From Larus michahellis (lineage: Eukaryota > Chordata > Aves > Charadriiformes > Laridae): a stretch of DNA of 64,000 nucleotides. The notes beneath the pieces are model-generated. The model made no database searches. It was not told the origin of the DNA and was given only the letters and a program-made list of their open reading frames with translations. The DNA lies in contig NC_133901.1 in the NCBI RefSeq assembly GCF_964199755.1, forward strand, positions 27,120,397 to 27,184,396, written 5' to 3'. This document shows positions 27,207-40,300 of the stretch, piece after piece (position 1 is the stretch's first letter; each line of letters starts with the position of its first letter). The translations under genes and the position numbers were made by a program.

Positions 27207-27227
27207 GAGGAGGAGGAGGAGGAGGAA
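27207..27227 (+). repeat. Short (AGG)n purine repeat
   Basis: About six AGG units in a row, inside a purine-rich stretch. A simple microsatellite. Confidence 0.8.
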
Positions 27228-30200
27228 GGGCTGCATCCCTGGGGGGTGCTGCCCCTGCAGCAACAGTACAAGCACGGCTGGGCTGTGCCATGCTGGGGAT
27301 TCAGCCCCCTCTCTCCTGTGCAGAGCCCTGATGCTGTTCATGAGAAGTGCCGCTCCGCAGCGGGTGAGCTGAAGAACCCCGCGTTGCTCCTTGCTGCGGG
27401 ATTCGGTGCTGCAGAAGACTCGTAACTAACACAGAGGCAGAGCTGGCTCACAGCGCCAGCAAAGGGGATGCAAATTCCTGTCTCCGTAGGGTGGAGAGTG
27501 ATCCCCTCATCTGGAAAGGTCTCTGCCAAGCATGGCTAATCCCCACAGAGCGGGCTCGGAGAGGCAGGGAGCAGAGTGGCATCCAGAGGAGCTTCAGGGA
27601 AAGCGCTGGTGAGCCGGAGGAAAGCGGCTCCCTCCACTCCTGCTGATCCAGCACCCTCTGCTGCATCCAGCACCCAGCCGCAGGGACATCGACCGGGACA
27701 GCAGGGACCTCTCAGCAGAGAGAGGCAGCAGCAGGGTCAAGAAGCAGAGGCAAGACAAGGAGGGAGGGGGTGACCTCCTGGTGCCACCAGGACCGTTCCC
27801 AAGTATGGCAGGTTGAGTGAGAGCAGTGTCAGGACTGCCAGGAACACCCCTGTTGGGGCAGATCCATCCCTTACCCCCCAGGTGCTGCTTTCACCCTGAG
27901 CGGGACGATGGGCTGTGCTCACTGGAGAGAGGGGCGGGCAGGGGCTGCAAGGATCAATCCAGCCCAGTGGGGCTGAAGACCAGCATCTTCTATCCCCAGC
28001 CCAGTGGGGATGAGCAGCCACAGGTGGGGCTGAAATAGGATCCTGGGCCATGGACAGGGTGGGGGATCCCAGCTGGGGCTGGTCAGGTCTTGATGGTCCA
28101 TCAGGGAATAAGATCTTTCTCAGTGGTGTTAAACTTGCAGATCCAGGTGTGACACACCAACAATAACCCAAAGCTTCTGTTGAACCAAGCCACATTTTTT
28201 CCTGGTCTCTCCAGACCTGTTATACTTTCAGTCTAATGACAACAAATATCCCCATTTCACTGTGGTGTGTATTGGATCCTGGTAAGGCTTCCCACAAGGC
28301 CCCCAAGACCTCATGATAGGGGAAGCGGCAAACACTCACCCTGCGTTCGTGGGTATAACAGAAACCTGCTGCTCCGTGCCAGCGATGCCCGGCCCTGGGT
28401 GGGCTGGCTTAGATGCGCCCACAGTGTTCAGACTCCAAAGGCCTGAAAAACTGGCTGGAAATCTCTGTGGCAACATGTTATCTCGCAAGATTTATGGTCC
28501 ATCTTGCTCCAGGCAAAGTCAGAAATACCACCACAGTGATGGCTCCGGATATTACCGCATTTTTTACACTACTGCTCTGACATTCACAACCGAGGGAGAA
28601 ATGAGGACAGGAACATTTACATTTTCCCCGCCGGCTCCGGCAAGGAGCTTTCTGGGGGTTTGGTGTGCGGGTATTCGGGAGGGGGAAAGCAGGTTCCAGC
28701 TACTCCCCAACTTGCTATTCTGGGTGGAAAATAAAGTAAGGTTGTGCTGAAGGATGAATACCTGCGCAAACCCAGGAGGGGGATTTTAGTCTTCTATGTC
28801 CTTTTTTCCCTTGGGAAAGGCATGACCCCTCGTCAGTGCCCGGCCCCGTGTGCTGATGGAGGGGTAAGCAGTGAGGGGAGCAAACACCTCAGGGACCAGC
28901 ACGTTGAAGCTTGTCAGAGATGCAAAGGGAGGACGGGCCAAAGTCCCCGCCGAGGGCTGCACACCTCAGGTGGCTGCTGTGAGGCAGCGGTTCCCAGGAC
29001 ACAGCTCCTCTGCACCATAGTCACATCCCAACTGGATTGCAGGTGGGATGACCTGCTTGCTGCATGGCTGTGAAACCGGAGCACCCCCACTTTGGGAGAG
29101 CTCTGTTTCCCCAGGACTCTTGTGGGAGGTGAGGACAGGTCTCCCAAGCTTTTCTACTGAAGATGTCCCACATCACACAAGTAATTACACAACCCTGTGC
29201 TAGAGAAGGGAAGGGGGAAGATACTGGAGGATTCTGCAGCCAGGTCCTGTCCTTTTCCAGTTCATTATGGTGGTAGAGCCCCACAAAGACAGACAGACTC
29301 AGTTGCGATAGGGGACAGATGCTGACAAGAAGGCATCTTCGAATAACCACATTCAGTAACAAACAAAACACTGTGTTGGCAAAAATTATTTTAAGATAGC
29401 AACCTACATCTTAGCCAGCCTCCTCGCCCCTGCGCTTCCCACAGACCACAGTGAGCTGCCTTCTGGCCATGGAAGCAGAGCAGCTGATCTGCAGTTTTCC
29501 AGTTCTGAAGTCCTGGGGCCCTTTGGGAGGTAGAAGGTGGCAGATGACCACCTCCGCCTGTCCCTCACCAGTTGCTAGGGAGCTGCAGAATGGGACCTGT
29601 GCCATTGCATGTCCCTCTCTGCGCGGTCATGGGTGGAAGCGCCCGGTAACACAGGCCAGGCTGGGGCTCCCGTGTTTCCCATGGCCACCCTCCCAGCTCT
29701 GCTGACGGGAGGAATGATGGTGCTCCCGGCAGTCAGTCTGTCCGGCTGGCTTAGTGTGTGCCACCCCAGCCAACTGCCAAAATTAGGGCACATTCACGGC
29801 ATCCCTTTCACCCGCCACCCAGCGAGGGCTGTGATGCCCAGGTGATGGGTGGGTGGTGACGAGCAGGGAGTGGCACTGCCAGCGCAACCTGCCATCCGTG
29901 TGATGGGTGCATGGGCTGCTCCTGGCCCTGGCATCTCCTGCTTCTTGCACTCCTGCATGGTGAGGAAGAACTCGCTGCTCGCTGCTCTGGTGGTACCAGG
30001 CCACCACTTCATATCGCACAGGGAAGCACTCGTTTAAGTCTGCAGCACCCACGGCTGCACGACAAGCCCTACATCGCTGCTGGGAAAGAGGGAAGAGAAA
30101 CCGGCGCTGTGCTCCTAAGTGGTATCTCCCCAGGGAGGTGTCATCAGATCTTCTGTGAGTTCTGCTTACGATTCCCTTCTTGGTTGCTGGGAAGATACTT

Positions 30201-32103
30201 TCTTTTCAAAGCTGTAGCCCACAAAGTACCAGCAGGTGCACGCACGCTTTGCAGCAAGGCCCCTTGGCTTCAGTCCAGTCTCAGTACAGGCAGGGATTTG
30301 ACTTTGCAGCTCAGCAACTGAGCCACTCATATTTAATTGAGTTATCTATTTAATTGTTACATATAATTCAATTGGGGAAGACACCCTGCACTCAGCTATT
30401 TAATGCTGCCTGAACAGGAGCGGTCCTTTCCTCTTTTCTGCATCCAGAGCAGTTCTGTGTCTGAACTGCCAGCCCACGACCGTGAGCCTCAGCCAGACGC
30501 ACGGGGCTGAGACCTGGGGGGGAGCCCGTGCCAGACCTCTGCCAGGATGTCGGACCTGAGACATGGGCTTGGGACCGGCTCTCCCAAAGCTGTGCGCCTT
30601 CCTGGCTGTGAAATCACTTTGTGTTTAACTGGGAAATCCCTGCACTTCATCCAGACAATGTGGCAGTAAAGAGGTCTCAAGTGCAGCGTTCACCACCCTC
30701 ACCACCAGGAGCAGAAAGTTCTGAAGTGGGTAGGGCTTCATGATTTCCTCATTAAGGCTCAGAACAAGATGTAACAGCTGTAGTTAAAATTACCCCATCT
30801 CTGCTGCCTCCCACCACACAAAGGAAAGTTATTTTTAACTCCAGGTTGCCCAAGGGATGCTGCACAGTGACATCTGTTGCATCATTGCCAACGGTCTTTG
30901 CTTGGCAAGAAATTTAGGAAGAGAGAGAGCCCTCCCTCCAGCCAGTTGGGATCAGACTAGAGCCCGGGGCTGGGCACCACTGCAAACTGACCCCTCTAGG
31001 CTCCCCAGCTCCTCCCGAGGGGGCAGAAGCTCCCACCAAGACAGCTCTGGGAGTGCAGAGAATCAGGTGCCCAGCCAAGTCCTCTTTTGCTATGCTTTTG
31101 TTCTTTTTAGTTTTCAAATAAACTTGGTGGGCTGAAGCTATTCCAGGAGCTGCGGTGGCACCGTGCAGGCAGGACCTGGAGTGCACTGAGTCGCCTAGGA
31201 CAATCATGCAAAACCAGAGGGGATTAGCTTTTAATGCGCTTCTCAGGGCAAACCCTGAAATTGTGGGATTGCAAAGATCCCAGAAGGAAAACTAGCTAGC
31301 TTGTTGCTCTCCTGGCCATGGATAAGCCACCAAACTCCCACAGAAACCTAGGAATGGCCATGATGCACAGGAGCATCCTCCCCATCGTCCGTGGCCACAC
31401 AGTCCCCTGTGAATCACGCTGCAGGGCAGCGGTACTGTCACATCTCCTCTGGCCCTGGAGCGGTACCACGGCTTCAGAGCTCCCTGTGGGCACCTCATGC
31501 AGAAGAGAAGCCTCCAGAAGAGATGCTGTGTAGATGTGAGCGCAGTCATCACTTCGGCTTTACCTTTCTGGCTGGGAACGAATGTGACACTGTTAAACGT
31601 CTGCTACATTTGCTCTTAGGCATCTCTGAGCTAAACTGAGATAACTCAGCTGCGCACTCAGTCTTTTCCACATCTAACTTCATTGACGTCTGTATTAAAA
31701 CCCAGCAACTGGGAGCTAGCATCCCAAGAGGAATTACTTTTTTTGTGTAACTTAGCATCTTGGGGCTAAATTTTTAGACTACAAGAACTTTTCTTGTAAA
31801 GGCTTTTCTCTTTCTGCTATGTCATCTGCAGCAAATATTGTTATCCAGGTGCTTTGCTCTGTCTTGCAAGTTAGCCCCGTGCCTGCTGGGTCTCTTGTGG
31901 GTCATACTTTTACGTTTTGTCCCTGAAAGAAGTTCATATGTTGGAAAATGAGGCACTAGCACCCTGCACCACAAGATGCAGCTACCACTGCTAGGACTCT
32001 GGAGATCACCACAAAGGTCTGGAAGCTGGCAAGTCTCTCCCAGGTTTTTATTTTGGATTTGTCAGTGACCTGTTCTGTGCCTGGCCTGCTGAATCACCGC
32101 CAT

Positions 32104-32113
32104 CCCCCCCCCC
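32104..32113 (+). repeat. C10 homopolymer
   Basis: A run of ten C bases. Probably length-variable and prone to sequencing error. Confidence 0.9.
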
Positions 32114-32583
32114 AATTCAGAGCTCAGTTTCTCTTCCTGCTCCCTGGGAATAATCCATAATAATCCTTTGTAATCTGCGTGAGGCTGGTACAGATGCAGA
32201 TTTAAGAGCTGTGAATACACAAAGCCCAGGGGTAAGGCACATTTGTCACGAGATGCAGAATACATCTGGTACTCATATAGAAGTCCCGTGCTATCCAAGC
32301 CTTGTGTTTATCTGTGTAAGACCCAAGACTGCACATCAGCCTCCAAAAGCAGTGCGTGTGCACAACAGGCATGAACCTCACCAAATTAAAAAAAAAGCAC
32401 CACGAGAGAATATGAGCTTTTCACCTTAAATATTTAAAAAATAAAGAGAGGGAGCCTCTGAATTTTGTTATCATTCCTGTATACATTTATTAAGCCAAAG
32501 GGGCTTGATCATGTCACGGTATGTTACTAGAGCATGTGAGATCCCTTCTTTTTAACTTCACTAACAATGGTTATTTTAATTAC

Positions 32584-32595
32584 TTTTTTTTTTTT
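32584..32595 (+). repeat. T12 homopolymer
   Basis: Twelve T bases followed by GCCTTTCAG. This resembles a plus-strand splice acceptor, but I find no exon behind it. Confidence 0.85.
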
Positions 32596-32724
32596 GCCTT
32601 TCAGCTTAAAAAAGTGAACTCCTTCTGCATTCCCTATGAAAGACTCTTTTATGTTTTTTTTTCTTTTCTTTTCTTACAGTACAAAACAAACGTTTCTCAG
32701 ACGTGTAAACAACCATCATGGAAA

Positions 32725-33843
32725 TGAAACTGCTCATAAAGTTAACTTTATTGTTATGGACATTCTGTTGGATTTACATCATGTCAGATGTATTTCAGCT
32801 CAGTGACTCCTTTGATGAGAGTTATTACTGTTATCATCACCTGCACTGCAATAGTGCCTAGAGGCCCTGGTGAGGGTTAAGGCCCTTCTGTGCAAGGTGC
32901 TGTACAAATACTTCGGTGTAACTCTGAGGTCCCTGGTAAGAATGGCATTCGCTGATGTGACTACAACCCTCCTGCTTCCCTCTGCTCAGCGGTGATCCTC
33001 CCAGATTACAGGAGCTGGAGTGAAACTCTTCTCCAAACTAAGCCTGGAGATGATGTTCAATTACTGTTGAAGAGAAGAGAAATGTTACTACGGGCCAATC
33101 CTGACGCCTGCGGACCTGTGCGTAAAGCTGCTCACACTCACAGGAATGCTCATCTGAGTAAAAAACTCATGTGGGAGAGGTCTGCTGGACTGAGTCCCTG
33201 GATCGTTGAACCCCTTTGCAAGAAAGTATGCAAGAAAAGCAGACTGGTTCTTTTTCTGTAGGTTTCGTCAGTATAATTCTAAGAGAGAAAGGGACAGGAT
33301 CAGTTGCTCAGTTTCAGCACCTTGAGCATTTTGAGTTCTGATCCCTAAAGAAGTCTCTGCTCTGCCTTGTGCTACTGTGACCAGGCCTGGAGAAGTCTAT
33401 TGGACGCTCTTGGTCATCAGGAGGCAGTGGTTTGCCATTACAGCATGGAGGGCCTCTGTTTTATGGTGTGAAGGCTGCGTCCTAGGCAGGAATTGTGGCG
33501 ATTGTGTTCAGCCATCAGCAGATATTATTCTGAAAACACTTCAGAAGAATTACAGTTTAAATAATGATTTTAACTTGACATTTGAGGTGAAAAAAAAGGA
33601 TTACATGAAATAAATAGCAAAGAATCAATGTCCCTGCACAAACATAACGTATTCCTGCCTATGAAGCATCCCTTACAAATTACTGCCCTGTAGGTTATGT
33701 CAGATGTTTAAATGAACCCTTTAGAGCTAAAATACAGTACTCTGGAATGAGGTTAGAAAAATTTAAAAAGGACTAATGGGAAGCGTGTACAATGCTCTCT
33801 TTAAAACAAATTTCCCACCTGGGTAGCCTAAGAGTGGGAGGCC
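32725..33843 (-). other. BDH1: BDH1 3' untranslated region (predicted)
   Basis: This stretch follows the BDH1 stop codon on the minus strand. The first good minus-strand AATAAA downstream of the stop is at 32,747-32,752, giving a 3' UTR of about 1.1 kb. No coding potential is seen. The end point is inferred from the poly(A) signal; other poly(A) sites are possible. Confidence 0.45.
32747..32752 (-). terminator. BDH1: Predicted BDH1 polyadenylation signal (AATAAA)
   Basis: Plus-strand TTTATT reads as AATAAA on the minus strand. Beyond the expected cleavage point (about 32,717-32,735) the minus strand is GU-rich (GTTGTTT, then GTTTGTTTTGT), as a downstream element should be. Transcript ends would settle it. 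Confidence 0.5.
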
Positions 33844-34313
33844 TCAGTAGACATAGAGCCGATCTGAAATGGCAGCAGGCATGTGCGTCATAATCTGCAT
33901 GCGCAGCCACCAGTAGTAATCCATGGGGTGGTAGCGCGTGTAGGGGGTCGTGGAGGTGAGGGCGTGGGCGACGCTTTCGATGACCGGCGAGGTGTCTGTC
34001 GAGCCGCTGTTGCAGTACGTCTCCATCTTGCTGACCTGTTCATCGAAGTACTTCCTGCCATAGTCTTTGCGCACTATCTCAGGGAGCTCGTCCCACATTT
34101 TGTCGGCTATGGCTTTGATTCGCTCGGGGCTGTACAGGTTGGTGGCAGCTATGAAGTTGCCAGGCTCCACGATGCTGACCATCACCCCCTGGGGCTGCAT
34201 TTCATACCGCAGGCAGTCGGAGAAGGCTTCCACTCCAAACTTCGTGATGCAGTACGGTGAGCGGGCAGGACTGCCCATCCGACCCATCATGCTGCTGATG
34301 TTCACCACACGAC
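33844..34313 (-). CDS. BDH1: BDH1 terminal coding exon (residues 188-343)
   Basis: The acceptor is TGTCTAG at 34,314-34,320. The exon starts with GT, completing Gly188. It encodes [12 protein letters not shown] (Ser195), [20 protein letters not shown] (Tyr208, Lys212), [13 protein letters not shown], and the BDH1-specific C-terminal region with [13 protein letters not shown] and [12 protein letters not shown], and stops at TGA (33,844-33,846). The C-terminal part is the region of BDH1 linked to phospholipid activation in mammals. The opposite strand is also open here, which is a shadow of this exon. Confidence 0.97.
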
Positions 34314-37300
34314 CTAGACAGAGGCCACGAAAAGCACAGCTGAGCTGTGGAGCTGATCCAGAGCAGATACCTGACACACACCACCCAAGAGATTCCTGAA
34401 CGTGCATCCACCAGCCCACTGCACATCCGAAGGGGCTGCCTGGCAGACCTGCTCGTGGCTCTATCTGAGCATTGCTGCCCTATGCAACGGCCTTCAGGCA
34501 GGAGAACAAGCTCATTGCTTGTGCTCCCTGGCTCATTATAGTTCAGGGAACAGGCATATGGTGACATGCAAAGCTCGGCGCTACAGGGAAGAGGAGAGGC
34601 TGGACAGAGCCTGCACGGTGGGAAACAGGATTGCTCAGCAGCAATCAGGGCTGAGCCCAGACAAGAGCAAAGAGCAGCAAGGAAAGCCTCTGGCACCGAG
34701 GTTGAGCTTGTTTATTTGCAAGTCAAAGGCACAAAATCCAGGAGCACAATGGTGGCTTATAGTGTCTGCCTCTTAAAAGGGAATGGATTGCTCCTGCACC
34801 ACAAACGGGCAGAGCAGTCTAAACCCACTGCACCCTTTTCTGTGTGACAGATGGATTATGTCTCCAGGCACAGAGCTGGGGACTTTCTCCTCTCCTGAAG
34901 CCATCCATTTTGGCTGGGGAGAATGCTGGTAGGAGACTGGATGCTGCAGAATAATCAGAGGTTGCAGTTCTCTGCACTTTTTATCAGTGCTCATTGCCGA
35001 GCTGTGTTAGAAAGAGAAACTTTGACCACAGAAGTGGATATGCTTCCATGGTGGAAGAAGTGCTGCCTGGGCCACATACAGCCCAGGTCTGCAGCACAGG
35101 ACAACATTGTTAACGTCTGCAGATGCCTCAAGAGTAAAAAATACTCTCATTTAGTCAGGTAGTTGGCTCCAGTACAGGAAAGCTTTTGCCCCTTTATGTT
35201 GAGACCCACGCAACCTCCAGGTCTGCATTCCTTTGCTGGACAAACCCATTTGTAACAAGCTCCCGAAGTAACACAGCGCACAGCTGACAACTTCCCTGCA
35301 AGAAGCACTTCACAGTACACTGCTGCTGCCCACCCTGCCAGCACTGGCACAGCTGGTTTTTGTATAGAGGGGAGGATTGCTCCTGGCATGGGAATTTATA
35401 ATGAGCTGCAGCTTCTGAGCAGGTAAAAGAAGGTACGACAGATTAGATCTTGTGTGGGATGTTGCAGGAGAAGGCAGCACAGATGGTATTCACGACTGCT
35501 GCTTTGCCGTGTAACTCAGAGCGGTTAGGGAATCTGCCATTTGTGTTCATGCATGTTCACACACTCTTGTCTGTAAAGGTATGAAGGTGGCCAGTGGTGC
35601 AGAGAGAAGCATAACAGACCTTTTAGCCTCTAACACAGCAAGACATGGGGCAGGATGAGGGACCTGCTCGAGGGAGTGCCCATAAGGAGGAGATCACTCA
35701 CCCTTTGACCTCCGGATGAGCGGGAGGAAAGCCTTGGTGGTTCGCACAGTCCCCCACAGGTTCACTTCAGCTACCTCCATGTAGGTGTCCATGCTGGTGA
35801 ACTCAACTTCCCCGAATGTGGAGATTCCAGCATTGTTAACCAGCCCCCAGAGCCCTAGAAGACAAAATCAAGCATAAAGCTCTCCCTCTGTGAGACTAAT
35901 GAGAGCAGCGTGGAAAAGGCCCTGCTAATAGATTACTGAACAACACAACAGGGCTTTTCGTTACGACTTGTAATGACAGATTCCAGACAGAAGAGAGTCC
36001 AGAGCGAACTTCAGTCTCCTGAGCAACTATAACCGCAAACAGGACCTGCCTGTACTGCCCAACAGAGCAGCCACAAAGTACCATGAATAAGGCTTCCTGG
36101 GAAGTTCTACATCAGCAGAGAACTTCAGCCTTGTCTAAGCAGTTCTCCTTGCCACTCTCTTTATCCATCGTGATTTTTTTAAAAGAAGCAAAATATAGTC
36201 TCTAAATGCAAATAATAAGAATAGGAAAGACCTTGTAAGAAACAAAAGAGCAATTCTTTCCAAGTAAAATCCCTTGTGTCACCACAAGAACTAGAATGTC
36301 TGCAATGCTGTGAAGGGGGACGTAGGCATGCTGTTTAGAAAAACTCAATGTTATCTGTTGCCTGACTGTGTCCAGATCTGTGTTCCCAGAAGCAGCCCAG
36401 AAAAGGTAACTTCATCCTGGCCTATGCTTGAGAATACAGGGCTAGAAAACTTCATTTATATAGAAGATCCATATGTAAAAATTAAATATAAAAAAAAGTA
36501 GAAGAAATAGGTTTGTGCAAATTCCAAAATAAAACATTACTGGTTGTTTTGCTTTTAAACAACCTTCGTGTGTTGAAGTGTGTATGCTCTTTAGGGGAAA
36601 AATGTCATTCACCAAAGGGTGGAAAGGTTTCAGGAATGCATGAGCAACTGGGATTTTCACCGTACTGGAGCAGAATTTGCTGTCATCACATCAGCAGAAT
36701 GAGGTAGGCAGGCTAAGAAAGTCAGTTACAGCTACCCCCTCAGCTCTGAAATCTATAATGTATGGTAATATCTGCAACAGCATGAATGATACTCAGCTGG
36801 CTTCATGGAAAAACCTTTGGAAAACTCTTAATTTACTTTGCCTTTTGAAAGTTTTGGGGAGACATTTCCATTGCTAATCCCCAATCTTTGGGCACTAGCC
36901 AGGTTTTACAACATAAAGGGAGTCACAATAAACTTCAGGTCACAGGAATAAAGCACTAATCCCAGGGCCTTGAACACCTCCCTGATTTCTGCTAATGTCC
37001 CTATAGGAGCTGGTGGAGAAAAAAAGCAGTTTTCTTTGTAGATGCCATCTTAAGTGGCGAGCTGCTTTCTGATATGGCACAACATTTAAACGGGCCATCT
37101 GCTCTGCACTGCTGCCCCTCAAAGCTTTGTGCCCTTCAACCATGTGCTCAGCTTTTGAAATATGCCCTGAAAATGCTCTCAGAGCCCAGTTGAGGGAGCT
37201 CCTGCCACCTATGTGACCCGTGTACCTTTCTCCGGGTCCTCCAGGCTGCTGTTCACGTGCTCCACTGCTCGGTCCACTTCTTTGCTGTCACACACGTTGA

Positions 37301-40300
37301 GCTGGACAGTTCTCATTCGATCACTCTTCATGTTGTCCAGATCCTTGGAGCCACCCTCTCCCTTGTCCTAGAGGAGAACAAAGCTCTGGTTTGAATCTGG
37401 CCAAAGAGCTTGTGTAGAATATCAAATGCATAGCAACCATGAAATCAAGCAAAAGAGAGTGCACAGGGCAGTCACAGAATAAGCAGGACACTCCTGCAGC
37501 TCTAAGAGGAAGGAGAACAGACAGGGCTGCTCCTGCAGAACACCATTCCTCGAGCACCTCCATCTGACCATGAACCCTGCCACGCAGTCAGCGGGTACCA
37601 ACTGCTTCGACTGCCAAGAAAGCAGCCAGAGCTGGACATGCCCCAGCAAGGCAACTCCTGCCCAGTACAAGCTCCTGAGTTCAAGATATACCCCACTGCC
37701 GCAGTGGTGGGAATGTGGTGCCATCCTCACTGTAGCTTGCATATGGGTCACAGCAAATAGCACAGCGGGGATATGGCATAAAATAGCCAGTGAGTGGCTG
37801 CACATGTATGTTGCACATGCTTCTCAGTCACGTTGCCAGCTCTGGGAGTGACAGTCCTAGAAGGAGGACTGCCTGCCCACTGCTCTCTCCCTTCAGCTGA
37901 TCTACTCACACAGCTCCCACTGCCTGGAAACCTACCTACTGCCTCCAACAGACTCCTACAGAGTCCAATCATCAAGTGCCTGGCCAGCTCGCCTGCTAGC
38001 AGTTCTCCTCAATGTCTTTTCAGCATTTTGCTCTCTTCTCTGCTCCCTCCCATGAACTTTTTTTTCACTCCCATTTCCCATCTCCACTCTTTTTTTCTCA
38101 GCTAAGAACAGATTCCCCCAGTATACACATATCCACTCACAGCCCAGCCAATTAACTGCAGCCAGCCGCTGAGATACCTTTCACATGGGCCAGACGCTGC
38201 TAGCAACAAGGCCGCCAAGCCCAGAGCTAGTCCCTTCACAGTGGTGAAGCCTGGCTACGGTGCTTCTGGGATACACACATGGGATATTAATATGTGTTTG
38301 GGACTATCCCTGAACCGTTCCCACAGTTATAGGCTACTGGACTGTGCTGGCCATTCCAGGATACTTTTGTAGAGGAAGTGAGGTCTAGCTCTGAAAATAA
38401 TCACATCCTTGTCTTTACTGTAAGCAACTCCCTCTGTCCCCTCAATATCATCCCTCACTAGAAGTCTTTTACTCTTTTAACAGGCTAGACACAGAGCATG
38501 TCCCACAGGATCATCTGGCAGCTGCTCAGCTCTTCTTCCCCCTCTGTTCAGCCCTCCAGGTAGCCCCACTTGCTGTGTCAGCATCAGCAGGCAAGCATCA
38601 GAATGCTCTTCACTCCTGATAGATGAGGCTTTTTTGGATAGAGAGCTTTTTTTTCTCTGGGGTGGAACAGGCCATTTCTTCATAGGAGGGCTGTTTCCTG
38701 ACTGCCGAATTACATTAGATTGTTTTGAACACCTAGAGCCACAGGCACTCCCCATCAGAGACTGCCAGCAGTCAGTTGTCAGTGAGATGGTGCTTGCCTC
38801 TGCAGTCTGAACCCAGGCTGCCCATTTACTCCCCCGAGCAAGAGTTCCCTTCAGACACCACGCTTTAGATACCACACAAGGGTGGCCATACATCCCCCTG
38901 TCTCTGTGCCACCCATCTTCCAAAAAACCTTTTCCTGGCTCCTCTCATTCCTGGGCTTATCCACTGTACTCACAGACAGTTCACTAACTTAGGTACCTGA
39001 CATCTCCTCCACCGTTCCTTATTCCACCGCAGACTGTTAATACCGGTTAGTGTTCGTCCTTAAGAGAAGGCATCTACTGCACTCTCTTCACACGGAAGCG
39101 TATTGCATACAAAATGGAGCAGTTAAAAGTCTCATGCACAGCTTAGTGGTGTTTGTTTTTACGGTGACTGAAAATAGAGTTTTGTGCTAAGTTTGCTGCG
39201 CACTCAAAAGCACTGTGGTGCCAAAGCCAGTGTGTATGGCAAAGCACTGAAAAGCATACAAGTGGCACATGTAGGAATGCCAACAGGGAATCAGCAAATG
39301 CAAGCATGCAAGTCCCTTGGAAATAGCAGATATGGCTAAAGGGAAGAGGAAGAACAATAAGGCCAAAGTGCCTCTTTCCCCAGTTCCAGGTCTGTGAGGT
39401 GCTACAAAATCTCTGGGCCACAGCAAAACACCAACCTCAGAGGCCTCGTAAGCTCTAATAGGACCTTCACAGCATCCTCTTCTTCCTCCCTTACATGGTT
39501 GCTGAGCATCCCCAGCCAACATCCCTCCTCCCCTCCTACCCACATGGAGGTGGGTACTTGGACAGGGACCCTTGGGGCTGGGATCCTGGCCAAGAGTTGG
39601 ACTCTGGGCATTAACCCAGACACACAGGGCCATTCCCTTGGCTCTTCAGAAAAGGCAGATTGGTGCTGTTAAAATCAGGCACCCTGTGATTGTGTCATGC
39701 TTTCCTGGCACGGGATGCAGCCTGTCCCACAACCCCTGGGCCCATACACAGCACTGGAAGGACCTTCTCATGCTACACCAAGAGACCAATACATCTCTGC
39801 TCTCAGCCCCAAGGTCCACTGTCCCCATGACAAGAGGGCCCAGCTCTTGCATACCAAAAAATCACAACACTGCCTCATCTTCCTCTTTCCACGGTCACCC
39901 TTTGGGGCGCATGAGCTTCAGCTTGTATCTTTATCAGTGTGTCCTTGAAGTGGTATGTAACACCCCGTGGCTCTGAGTACTCTTGTTGAGCCCTACAGTA
40001 ATAGACCTGTATGCTGGCTTGCTCAGATAACCTCTGCCTTCTCCTCCCCCTACAAGCCCCAACAGGCCCGAGCACACAAAGCAAAGCAAACAGGGGTTCC
40101 ATCACACTCCTGACAGCCGTGACAAACATCACATATGTCCACTGGTAACAGATACTGATGGAAAAATACCTTCTTCATCTTGTGTCAGCTGGCTCCTCCA
40201 GCTATTAACCGAAGAGGAAAAAATAAGACAGCTGCAATGTGATCATTCATTGGATCCAGTCTACCACTGTCTTTTGGCAATGAAGCATCAACACAACTCT

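Larger units (their letters stand above)
19013..32724. other. Intergenic DNA downstream of BDH1, no gene recognised
   Basis: GC-rich sections (about 20,400-20,900, 22,500-24,300 and 24,400-27,900) give long spurious frames on both strands through low stop-codon density. None has a recognisable domain. AT-rich, non-repetitive sections at about 20,935-21,330 and 22,010-22,450 are candidate conserved regulatory elements on appearance only. Confidence 0.5.

Noticed and set aside
32584..32690. Two pyrimidine tracts ending in CAG on the plus strand, acceptor-like
   Set aside because: No coding or recognisable exon follows. They lie just beyond the predicted BDH1 poly(A) site.
33883..34260. 125-codon plus-strand frame opposite the last BDH1 exon
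   Set aside because: Antisense shadow of a strongly conserved coding exon.
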